Assembly: GCA_900552885.1 (NCBI GenBank)
Contig: USBM01000139.1
Span: 1 to 6,064, forward strand
Source: an uncultured Clostridium sp.
GTDB taxonomy: Bacteria > Bacillota > Clostridia > Lachnospirales > Lachnospiraceae
Reading direction: 5' to 3'
DNA length: 6,064 bases
The notes beneath the pieces are model-generated. The model worked only from the letters and a program-made list of their open reading frames with translations. It had not been told where the DNA came from and did no database searches. The position numbers and the translations under genes are program-made. Positions within the stretch are counted from its first letter, which is position 1; every line of letters begins with the position of its first letter. Below are positions 1 through 5,160 of the stretch, in pieces.

Positions 1-12
1 TTCTTGGTAAAC

Positions 13-615
13 TCATCGAAGTAGTCTGTGAATACCTCTTGCTCCGGTTGGGTTATTCGGGAAACACAGATAGATAATATCCGGCGTCTCATCCGGCAAC
101 TCCGGTGCAAAACCATTCTCTTCTTTACATGGCATATAGATCACATTACTCCAAAGTTCTGTCTCTTTGTTGTAATCTCCGGTTCTGCCCGCCATTGCAT
201 TCGTATCTACATAAACCGGATATACCGGATCACATACTGCAATCTTATTATCAATCGCAAAGATCTCCTGAATGTTACCAGAGTCGCATTTTGCTCCATC
301 ACTTACAAAAATCTCATCGATTGCAATGTCTGCACCTCTGTCTGCATAATCATTCTTTGCAATTGCACTTCTCAAAAACTCATAACCCAGATCCGGTGCA
401 TATCCGTGGAAAGTCTCTTTCACTGCCATCTCATCAACAGCCTTATGCAAGCTATCAATAATTGCCGGAGCCAATGGCTGTGTAACATCTCCAATTCCCA
501 ATGAAATGATCTCCTTATCCGGATTCGCCGCTTTATACTCTCTCACCTTTTTCCCAATTGTGGAAAACAAATAGCTGCCCGGTAATTTTAAATAATTGTC
601 GTTAACCTTAAACAT
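13..615 (-). CDS. dapL: LL-diaminopimelate aminotransferase, 3' part missing or frameshifted
   Basis: This PLP enzyme turns tetrahydrodipicolinate directly into LL-diaminopimelate using glutamate, bypassing the acyl-intermediate steps. The N-terminal half is clear: NDNYLKLPGSYLFSTIGKKV (5-24), LGIGDVTQPL (39-48), the GYAPDLGYEFLR segment (71-82), VSDGAKCDSGNIQ (103-115), DPVYPVYVDTNAMAGRTG (129-146) and CFPNNPTG (184-191). The family is about 400-410 residues, so the PLP-lysine half is absent. After NNPTG the frame runs through GARGIHRLLR, unlike the family, to a TGA at 13-15. Shifting by one base at about 42-44 reads QEVFTDYFDEFTK, open to the edge and plausibly coding. It is either a frameshifted gene or an error near a contig end. 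The ribosome site AAGGAGG is at 621-627, 5 nt before the ATG. It follows dapF in the operon. Confidence 0.9.
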   Translation of the reverse strand: MFKVNDNYLKLPGSYLFSTIGKKVREYKAANPDKEIISLGIGDVTQPLAPAIIDSLHKAVDEMAVKETFHGYAPDLGYEFLRSAIAKNDYADRGADIAIDEIFVSDGAKCDSGNIQEIFAIDNKIAVCDPVYPVYVDTNAMAGRTGDYNKETELWSNVIYMPCKEENGFAPELPDETPDIIYLCFPNNPTGARGIHRLLR

Positions 616-653
616 GACATCCTCCTTATGTTATTTCATTTATGTAATATAGT

Positions 654-696
654 ACTTGCACTTTTCATGAATGCTTTTCGCATTCTTACTGCAAGT
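654..696 (-). other. Two-tier hairpin between dapF and dapL
   Basis: An outer 7-bp inverted repeat (ACTTGCA 654-660 with TGCAAGT 690-696) encloses an inner 6-bp stem (GAATGC 669-674 with GCATTC 680-685) with a 5-nt loop. On the minus strand it starts 12 nt after the dapF stop. No T-run follows on the minus strand, so it is not a typical intrinsic terminator; an RNA-processing or stability element is possible. No promoter for dapL was recognised in this 92-nt gap. Confidence 0.55.
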
Positions 697-707
697 GATA
701 ATATCAT

Positions 708-1541
708 TCACATTACAATCTCACCGTCAAACACAACGGTTGCCGGTCCTGTCATATATACCAGATTCTCTTCCTGATCCCAACGTACACTCAGATCACC
801 ACCCAATAAATGCAGAGTAATCTCATCTTCTGTTAGTCCATTCAAAACGCACGCAACTGCACTTGCACAAGCACCGGTACCACACGCAAGCGTCTCACCG
901 GATCCCCGTTCCCACACACGCATATTCACTTCATTGCGATTCAGGATCTGAATAAATTCTGTATTCACACGTTTGGGGAACCTCTCATGATTCTCAAACA
1001 TTGGTCCGATCTCTTCTAACGGAAAGTCCGCTGTATCATCTACAAATACAATACAATGTGGATTGCCCATAGACACACAGGTCATCTTATAGGTCACCCC
1101 ATTCACCACGATCGGTTCATCTACGACACGATCTCCATCTGCCTGCACAGGTATCTTATCCGGCACCAGTTCCGGCTGTCCCATATTCACCGTGATACGT
1201 GACACTTTACCATCTGCGATCTGCAGTTTAAGATATTTGATTCCTGCCAATGTCTCAACAGATATCTCTGTCTGATCTGTCAATCCATAGTCATATACAT
1301 ACTTCGCCACGCAGCGGATTCCATTACCGCACATCTCAGCCTGAGAGCCATCGGCATTGTACATATCCATCCTGAAATCTGCAACCTCGGAAGGTTTGAT
1401 CAATATTAGTCCATCCGATCCGATTCCAAAATGTCGATCACTTACTTTGATTGCCATCTCAGAAGGATTCTCTACATTCTCCCGGAAACAATTCACATAT
1501 ACATAATCATTTCCTAAGCCCTGCATTTTTGTAAATCTCAT
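708..1541 (-). CDS. dapF: Diaminopimelate epimerase
   Basis: This PLP-independent enzyme converts LL- to meso-diaminopimelate, the precursor of lysine and of the peptidoglycan cross-link residue. The 277-residue length is normal. It begins MRFTKMQGLGNDYVYV, the conserved opening with the substrate-binding Asn. The two catalytic cysteines are present: C71 in NADGSQAEMCGNGIRC and C220 in ERGSGETLACGTGACAS. HFGIGSDGLI (37-47) and SMGNPHCIVF (157-166) are further family motifs. The second half repeats the fold of the first, as usual. The ribosome site GGAG at 1549-1552 is 7 nt before the ATG. The gene begins 16 nt after the ANTAR stop and lies 92 nt before dapL, which makes its substrate, so the two genes encode consecutive steps in reversed order. 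Confidence 0.98.
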   Translation of the reverse strand: MRFTKMQGLGNDYVYVNCFRENVENPSEMAIKVSDRHFGIGSDGLILIKPSEVADFRMDMYNADGSQAEMCGNGIRCVAKYVYDYGLTDQTEISVETLAGIKYLKLQIADGKVSRITVNMGQPELVPDKIPVQADGDRVVDEPIVVNGVTYKMTCVSMGNPHCIVFVDDTADFPLEEIGPMFENHERFPKRVNTEFIQILNRNEVNMRVWERGSGETLACGTGACASAVACVLNGLTEDEITLHLLGGDLSVRWDQEENLVYMTGPATVVFDGEIVM

Positions 1542-1557
1542 CTATATTCTCCTTTTA

Positions 1558-2100
1558 TCAAAATACATCCAGTATCATATGAGCAGTCTCTACCATACTG
1601 GTTCCATTGTCCATACTCTTCTTTTGCAGATATTTATGTGCCTCTTCCTCCGTCATTCCTTTTTGCTGTATCAACATCAGCTTAGCATGCGTAATAACCT
1701 GTTTTTCTTCCTCTGTCCGCACAGCAGGCTTAGACTTGGCACGTTTCATCTGATAATACAGCTTATCATACATCAAATTGACTGTATCAACCAGATCTGC
1801 TGCTTTGATCGGCATTGAAAGACAGACAATATCACTTGTACTGCATTCTGCATAATATCTTTGTGATGCCACCAACAGCATATTGAATGTATCCGGAAGG
1901 CAATCTACCAGCTCACTATACATCATATCAACAAATTTGTATCCGCTGACCACAATACCGTAATCCAGATCATCTACCATATTGATCACCTGAGCTCCTG
2001 TTGTACAGGCAGCAATCACATCGACTCCACTCCTTACCAGCAGATTCTTAATGCTTCTAGCCTCTTCCAGCTTAGGAAATACTACGATTACGCTTATCAC
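1558..2100 (-). CDS. ANTAR antitermination regulator with pseudo-receiver (NitR-like)
   Basis: This 180-residue protein has an N-terminal receiver-like fold (about 1-120) and a C-terminal ANTAR RNA-binding domain (about 128-178: HAKLMLIQQKGMTEEEAHKYL, with the AK pair, G148, the acidic run and the final helix through A173). ANTAR proteins bind tandem hairpins in nascent RNA and prevent termination. The receiver lacks working phosphorylation residues: strand 1 (ISVIVVFPK) has no acidic pair, the phospho-acceptor position in GIVVSGYKF is about S52, and the last strand ends MPIK rather than KP. Control by phosphate is therefore unlikely; ligand, partner or dosage control is inferred. Translation starts at GTG (2100), with AGGAGG at 2107-2112, 6 nt upstream, overlapping the region just after the glnA TAA. 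An ANTAR gene next to glnA is known in clostridia, where it is called nitR. Confidence 0.92.
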   Translation of the reverse strand: MISVIVVFPKLEEARSIKNLLVRSGVDVIAACTTGAQVINMVDDLDYGIVVSGYKFVDMMYSELVDCLPDTFNMLLVASQRYYAECSTSDIVCLSMPIKAADLVDTVNLMYDKLYYQMKRAKSKPAVRTEEEKQVITHAKLMLIQQKGMTEEEAHKYLQKKSMDNGTSMVETAHMILDVF

Positions 2101-2113
2101 GTTCTTCCTCCTA

Positions 2114-3445
2114 TTATATCTTATACAAGTACTCGTCTATTTCCCACTCTGTAACCTGCTCTCTGAAACGGTTCCATTCTTTTCGTTTGGCATCTAAGTA
2201 TTTGGCATGTACATGCTCCCCTAAGACCTGCTTCATAAATGCATCATCCTCGAAATAATGACATGCCTTACTGAGATTAGAAGGAATTGCTTCAATACCA
2301 CGCTCTTCCAATTCCTGCTTAGACATCTCATATATATTACCTTCAACACTTTCCGGAATCGGTAATTCATTCTTAATACCATCTAAGCCCGCTGACAGAC
2401 AGGATGCCAATAATAAATACGGATTGGCTGCCGGATCCGGTGAACGAAGCTCAATACGCATATTCGTTCCTCTTGTAGATGGAATTCGGATCAACGGACT
2501 ACGATTACCTTCTGACCATGTAATATATACCGGTGCCTCATATCCCGGAATCAGGCGCTTATAAGAATTCACGATTGGATTTGCAACTAATGTCATTCCT
2601 TTCATGTGCTTCATCAAGCCAGCAATGAACTGATATGCTTCTTTGCTGACACCATTTGGTGCATTATGATCATTAAATATGTTAACTCCATCTTTGCACA
2701 AAGACATATTGATATGTAGGCCGGAACCACACACACCATACACCGGTTTCGGCATAAAGCTTGCAAACAATCCATGTCTCTTTGCAATTGTCTTAACAAC
2801 CAGCTTAAAGGTCATCATATTATCTGCAGCCTTTAATGCATTCGTATATTTGAAATCAATCTCATGCTGAGCCGGGGCAACCTCATGATGGGAGGCCTCA
2901 ATCTCAAAGCCCATATCCTCTAACGTCAAAATGATATCTCTTCTCGCATTTTCACCTAAATCCAACGGAGAAATATCAAAATATCCCGCTTTCTCATGAC
3001 TGATGGTTGTCGGTCTTCCCTCATCATCTGTATGGAACAAGAAAAATTCACACTCCGGCCCCACATTAAATGTATAACCCATATCAGCGGCTTCTTTTAA
3101 TACCTTCTTCAAGATATAACGAGGATCACCTTCAAACGGTGTCCCATTCGGACGGTACACATCGCAGATCATTCTTGCTACCTTGCCGTGCTGTGGTCTC
3201 CACGGGAATATCTCAAACGTATTCAGATCCGGGTACAGATACATATCTGACTCATCGATCCTCACAAATCCTTCAATGGACGAACCGTCAAACATACATT
3301 TATTATCCAGTGCCTTTTCTAACTGACTGGCTGTAATTGCTACATTCTTCAAAGTTCCAAACATATCTGTAAATTGAAGACGGATAAACTCAATGTCTTC
3401 CTCTTCCACCAAACGCATAATATCCTGTTTTGTATACTTGCTCAT
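2114..3445 (-). CDS. glnA: Glutamine synthetase, type I-alpha
   Basis: This enzyme makes glutamine from glutamate, ammonia and ATP. The 443-residue length matches the short alpha-type enzyme of Gram-positive bacteria (Bacillus subtilis has 444). Visible hallmarks are FDGSSIEGF (52-60), metal ligands E131 and E133 in GPECEFF, HHEVAPAQHE (186-195) with E188 and E195, GSGLHINMS (240-248) with H244, the ATP-site segment ANPIVNSYKRL (288-298), the E303 loop in PGYEAP, and RIELRSPDPAANPY (330-343). The adenylylation region of beta-type enzymes is absent. R62 in GFVRI matches the arginine that mediates glutamine feedback in B. subtilis, so direct feedback inhibition is likely. The ribosome site AAAGGAGAG lies at 3451-3459, its GGAG core 7 nt before the ATG. 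It is the first gene of the glnA-ANTAR-dapF-dapL operon. Confidence 0.98.
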   Translation of the reverse strand: MSKYTKQDIMRLVEEEDIEFIRLQFTDMFGTLKNVAITASQLEKALDNKCMFDGSSIEGFVRIDESDMYLYPDLNTFEIFPWRPQHGKVARMICDVYRPNGTPFEGDPRYILKKVLKEAADMGYTFNVGPECEFFLFHTDDEGRPTTISHEKAGYFDISPLDLGENARRDIILTLEDMGFEIEASHHEVAPAQHEIDFKYTNALKAADNMMTFKLVVKTIAKRHGLFASFMPKPVYGVCGSGLHINMSLCKDGVNIFNDHNAPNGVSKEAYQFIAGLMKHMKGMTLVANPIVNSYKRLIPGYEAPVYITWSEGNRSPLIRIPSTRGTNMRIELRSPDPAANPYLLLASCLSAGLDGIKNELPIPESVEGNIYEMSKQELEERGIEAIPSNLSKACHYFEDDAFMKQVLGEHVHAKYLDAKRKEWNRFREQVTEWEIDEYLYKI

Positions 3446-3470
3446 GTCATCTCTCCTTTACACCGTTTGA

Positions 3471-3515
3471 ATATATTCATGATAACTCGATACATATATT
3501 GTTCCATGAATATAT
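3471..3515 (-). promoter_or_regulatory. glnA leader RNA with two alternative folds
   Basis: The leader opens with ATATATTCATG (3515-3505), exactly complementary to CATGAATATAT (3481-3471), an 11-bp stem around a 23-nt loop. The first arm can instead pair locally: ATATATT (3515-3509) with AATATAT (3500-3494), placing AUGGAA (3507-3502) in the loop. In that state a second, weak hairpin around AUCGAG (3491-3486) is possible. Both hexamers have A at position 1 and G at position 4, the feature described for tandem-hexaloop RNAs bound by ANTAR proteins, and an ANTAR gene follows glnA. Weak points are a C-C and a U-U mismatch at the loop bases and the lack of any terminator-like U-run. Confidence 0.45.
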
Positions 3516-3522
3516 CATTTTC

Positions 3523-3551
3523 ATGTTATCTCACTTAATATATTTTGTCAA
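3523..3551 (-). promoter_or_regulatory. Promoter of the glnA operon
   Basis: On the minus strand a perfect -35 TTGACA (3551-3546) is spaced 17 bp from TAACAT (3528-3523), a -10 box matching consensus at four of six positions. Transcription should start near 3515-3516, leaving a leader of about 70 nt before glnA. The promoter lies downstream of the terminator at 3617-3656, so glnA starts its own transcription unit. Confidence 0.85.
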
Positions 3552-3568
3552 TTCTTTTGTATAGAATT
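3550..3568. repeat. Inverted repeat overlapping the glnA -35 box
   Basis: AATTCT at 3550-3555 and AGAATT at 3563-3568 form a perfect 6-bp inverted repeat with a 7-bp centre. Its glnA-proximal arm overlaps two bases of the -35 hexamer (3546-3551). It lies upstream of the transcription start, so it would act as DNA, for example as an operator; no known binding-site consensus was recognised. AT-rich sequence makes chance repeats common. Confidence 0.4.
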
Positions 3569-3616
3569 CCCTATTCATTTTACCACACCCATCCTGACTC
3601 CTACAACCATTGCCCA

Positions 3617-3656
3617 TAAAAATATCCTCTAAACAATCAAATTGTCTAGAGGATAT
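3617..3656 (-). terminator. Intrinsic terminator after tRNA-Thr
   Basis: On the minus strand a 16-bp stem (3656-3641 with 3637-3622, one G-U pair, 3-nt loop) is followed at once by a run of five T at 3622-3618. It lies 8 nt after the tRNA and ends the rpsF-ssb-rpsR-tRNA transcript, isolating it from the glnA operon. On the plus strand the A-run precedes the stem and no T-run follows, so it works in one direction only. Confidence 0.93.
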
Positions 3657-3664
3657 GCCCTAAA

Positions 3665-3737
<73 letters not shown>

Positions 3738-3778
3738 ATATATTCAATTCCACGGATATTCCGCTCATTCTCTATATT

Positions 3779-3811
3779 CAGACTATCACCACACAAAACG
3801 GTGATAGTCTG
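3779..3811 (-). other. 12-bp perfect hairpin after rpsR, no U-tract
   Basis: The segments 3811-3800 and 3790-3779 are exact reverse complements (CAGACTATCACC and GGTGATAGTCTG on the minus strand) around a 9-nt loop. The hairpin begins 14 nt after the rpsR stop. Neither strand has a T-run after it, so it is not a standard intrinsic terminator. It may protect the 3' end of the rpsR message or mark a processing site before the tRNA; this role is inferred. Confidence 0.7.
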
Positions 3812-3825
3812 TTCATAGTCTCTAA

Positions 3826-4098
3826 TTACTCTACTACGTAAGGCATTAAAGCAATGTGACGTGCTCTCTTGATTGCAACTGTTAAAGCTCTCTGGTGCTT
3901 AGCACAGTTACCGGTAATTCTTCTAGGAAGAATCTTACCTCTTTCAGAAATATATCTCTTTAACTTATTCACATCTTTGTAATCGATTAAGTTATTCTCA
4001 TCTGCACAGAATACGCAGACTTTCTTTCTTCTGCGGATTGTTCTTCTCTTCATCGGAGCATCACTACGCTCTGGCTTATCTGACTTATTATATGCCAT
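3826..4098 (-). CDS. rpsR: 30S ribosomal protein S18
   Basis: S18, 90 residues from the chosen start. Two ATG codons occur close together, at 4104 and 4098. The ribosome site AGGAGG at 4107-4112 is only 2 nt from the first but 8 nt from the second, so the protein probably begins MAYNKSDK. The family core is clear: a basic stretch RRTIRRRKKVCVFCADENN with a C-x-x-C pair, then DYKDVNKLKRYISERGKILPRRITG and CAKHQRALTVAIKRARHIALMPY. The cysteines suggest a zinc-type S18; whether zinc is bound cannot be read from sequence. S18 pairs with S6 on the 30S platform. The gene starts 17 nt after the ssb stop and closes the protein-coding part of the operon. Confidence 0.97.
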   Translation of the reverse strand: MAYNKSDKPERSDAPMKRRTIRRRKKVCVFCADENNLIDYKDVNKLKRYISERGKILPRRITGNCAKHQRALTVAIKRARHIALMPYVVE

Positions 4099-4115
4099 TT
4101 TCATTTCCTCCTATT

Positions 4116-4559
4116 TTACTGAAATGGGAGCTCCTCCTCAATGCCGGCAGGAATATTCATAAATCCATCGCCACTAGCAGCACTTGGAGTTGGTCGTTCG
4201 CCACCTGAGAAATTCATATCACCATTGCCTGCTGCAGCATTCTTGCTCTCTGCAAATTCCTGCTCTTCTACAATGATATCGGTTGTATATACCTTGGCAC
4301 CATCCTTATTCGTATAGCTTCCAGTCTGGATTCGACCGGTTATACAAATCTTAGTCCCCTGCTTCAGCCACTTCTCTGCAAACTCAGCCTGCCGGGAAAA
4401 AGCTACACATGGGATAAAATCTGCTGTCTGATCTCCATTTCTCTGAAATCTACGATCAACAGCCAATGTATATCTTGCAACTGCTGTATTATTCTCACCC
4501 TGAGAATAACGCACTTCCGGATCTCTCGTTAAGCGTCCCATTAAGATTACTTTATTCAT
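4116..4559 (-). CDS. ssb: Single-stranded DNA-binding protein
   Basis: A 147-residue SSB with an N-terminal OB fold (about residues 1-104): MNKVILMGRLTRDPEVRYSQ, then ARYTLAVDRRF and FIPCVAFSRQAEFAEKWLKQG, all family hallmarks. A low-complexity linker rich in Gly, Ala, Ser and Asn (about 108-138) follows, and the acidic tip EEELPFQ ends the protein. This tip recruits replication and repair proteins; the family norm ends in Pro-Phe, and here one extra Gln follows, which may slightly alter partner binding (inference). SSB coats single-stranded DNA in replication, recombination and repair. The ribosome site AGGAGG at 4567-4572 is 7 nt before the ATG. Its place between the S6 and S18 genes is the conserved bacterial arrangement, and this is likely the main housekeeping SSB. 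Confidence 0.97.
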   Translation of the reverse strand: MNKVILMGRLTRDPEVRYSQGENNTAVARYTLAVDRRFQRNGDQTADFIPCVAFSRQAEFAEKWLKQGTKICITGRIQTGSYTNKDGAKVYTTDIIVEEQEFAESKNAAAGNGDMNFSGGERPTPSAASGDGFMNIPAGIEEELPFQ

Positions 4560-4577
4560 ATGGATTCCTCCTATTCG

Positions 4578-4865
4578 TTACGCGTCCTGTCTAACGCATA
4601 GGTATCTGATGACAGGCTCCATAATACGAACTTGAGCTTCTACCTGTGCTGGAACATCAGATTCCGCATCGAATTGGATGAAGTAATAAAATCCTTCTTT
4701 CATCTTCTGGATCTCGTAAGCTAATCTCTTCTTACCAGCGTCCTCAACGTTAGTAACATTACCGCCAAACTTAGCAATTAACTCTTTTGCTTTCTCAACA
4801 GCATCTGTTCTAGCGTCGTCTTCGATCTTTGCACTGACAACTAACGCTAATTCATACTTGTTCAT
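4578..4865 (-). CDS. rpsF: 30S ribosomal protein S6
   Basis: A 95-residue protein, normal length for bacterial S6. It begins MNKYELALVVSAKIEDDART, the typical first strand of the S6 fold, and contains GKKRLAYEIQKMKEGFYYF (residues 44-62), the strand-helix region that binds S18 and rRNA; it ends with the strand VRIMEPVIRYLCVR. S6 binds the central domain of 16S rRNA in the platform of the small subunit as a heterodimer with S18, whose gene is two positions downstream. The ribosome site AAGGAGG at 4876-4882 lies 10 nt before the ATG and can be paired with an upstream U/C-rich segment. It is the first gene of rpsF-ssb-rpsR, separated from ssb by 18 nt. The C-terminus is compact, without the glutamate tail of the E. 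coli protein. Confidence 0.97.
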   Translation of the reverse strand: MNKYELALVVSAKIEDDARTDAVEKAKELIAKFGGNVTNVEDAGKKRLAYEIQKMKEGFYYFIQFDAESDVPAQVEAQVRIMEPVIRYLCVRQDA

Positions 4866-4875
4866 GTCTTATGCA

Positions 4876-4944
4876 CCTCCTTATGGTCTCTGGCCCTTCC
4901 TCTAACACGGAAGAACAAGGAAAATTGTTGTGTTATACACCACA
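4876..4944 (-). promoter_or_regulatory. rpsF leader RNA, candidate S6:S18 autoregulatory element
   Basis: Three structures are visible. First, an 8-position stem (4944-4937 with 4933-4926, one mismatch, triloop) sits at the very 5' end of the transcript. Second, CUUCC (4913-4909) pairs with GGAAG (4900-4896) around an 8-nt loop, giving a CCG triplet at the stem top. Third, UUUCCUU (4923-4917) can pair with the ribosome site AAGGAGG (4882-4876), two pairs being G-U, enclosing the second hairpin. Leaders of rpsF operons are known in many bacteria to bind the S6:S18 complex through a structure with a conserved CCG. The position, CCG and paired ribosome site fit that model. The exact match to the published consensus was not tested. 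Confidence 0.6.
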
Positions 4945-4951
4945 GATTGAA

Positions 4952-4981
4952 ATTATATCATAAGAACATGTAGAAAGTCAA
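4952..4981 (-). promoter_or_regulatory. Promoter of rpsF-ssb-rpsR, extended -10
   Basis: On the minus strand TTGACT (4981-4976) and TATAAT (4957-4952) are separated by 18 bp, with TG one base before the -10, an extended -10 element. This is a near-consensus housekeeping sigma-factor promoter. The predicted start of transcription is near 4945-4948, giving a leader of about 80 nt before rpsF. The -35 box shares bases with the TGA stop of the DUF951 gene. Confidence 0.85.
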
Positions 4982-5160
4982 ACACTTTCTATCATTCCCC
5001 GAAAACTTTTTTCTACAATCTTTCTTGCAAGCATCACCTGATGCCCACAGCCTCTGCACTTCAATCTAAAGTCTGCTCCGGTTCGGATAATCTCCCATTC
5101 ATTCATCCCACATGGATGTTGTTTCTTCAATCGAATTACCTGTCCAACCTCAAATTCCAT
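4978..5160 (-). CDS. DUF951 family small protein
   Basis: A 60-residue protein with the DUF951 pattern: an N-terminal VGQVIRLKKQHPCGMNEWEI block (residues 5-24), then GADFRLKCRGCGHQVMLAR (28-46). Three cysteines, C17, C35 and C38, are arranged as a possible zinc-binding site with a C-x-x-C knuckle; metal binding is inferred. The function of the family is not established; it is a short conserved protein of Firmicutes. The start is supported by AGGAGG at 5166-5171, 5 nt before the ATG. It overlaps the upstream membrane-protein gene by 11 nt, and its TGA stop lies inside the -35 region of the next promoter, so it probably belongs to the transcript of the upstream gene, with possible read-through into rpsF. 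Confidence 0.9.
   Translation of the reverse strand: MEFEVGQVIRLKKQHPCGMNEWEIIRTGADFRLKCRGCGHQVMLARKIVEKSFRGMIESV

Noticed and set aside
28..504. Long plus-strand open frame opposite dapL
   Set aside because: It lies fully antisense to a well-conserved gene, its translation shows no family motif and is rich in Ile, Cys, His and Arg as expected for an antisense shadow, and no ribosome site fits.
616..707. Lysine riboswitch or separate promoter before dapL
   Set aside because: The 92-nt gap is too short for a lysine riboswitch, and no convincing -35/-10 pair was found.
2614..2870. Open frames on both strands inside glnA
   Set aside because: Both overlap the conserved glutamine synthetase core in other frames and have no recognisable domain or ribosome site.
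3471..3515. glnA leader hairpin as an intrinsic terminator or T-box
   Set aside because: The stem is AT-only apart from two G-C pairs, no U-run follows, and no T-box sequence is present; kept only as a candidate switch.
3738..3780. Promoter for the tRNA in the AT-rich stretch with a repeated TGAATATA
   Set aside because: TATAGA- and TATATG-like boxes occur but none has a matching -35 at proper spacing; the repeats are short and AT-rich.
4099..4104. Earlier ATG for rpsR at 4104
   Set aside because: Only 2 nt separate it from the AGGAGG site; the ATG at 4098 has an 8-nt gap and gives a usual S18 start.
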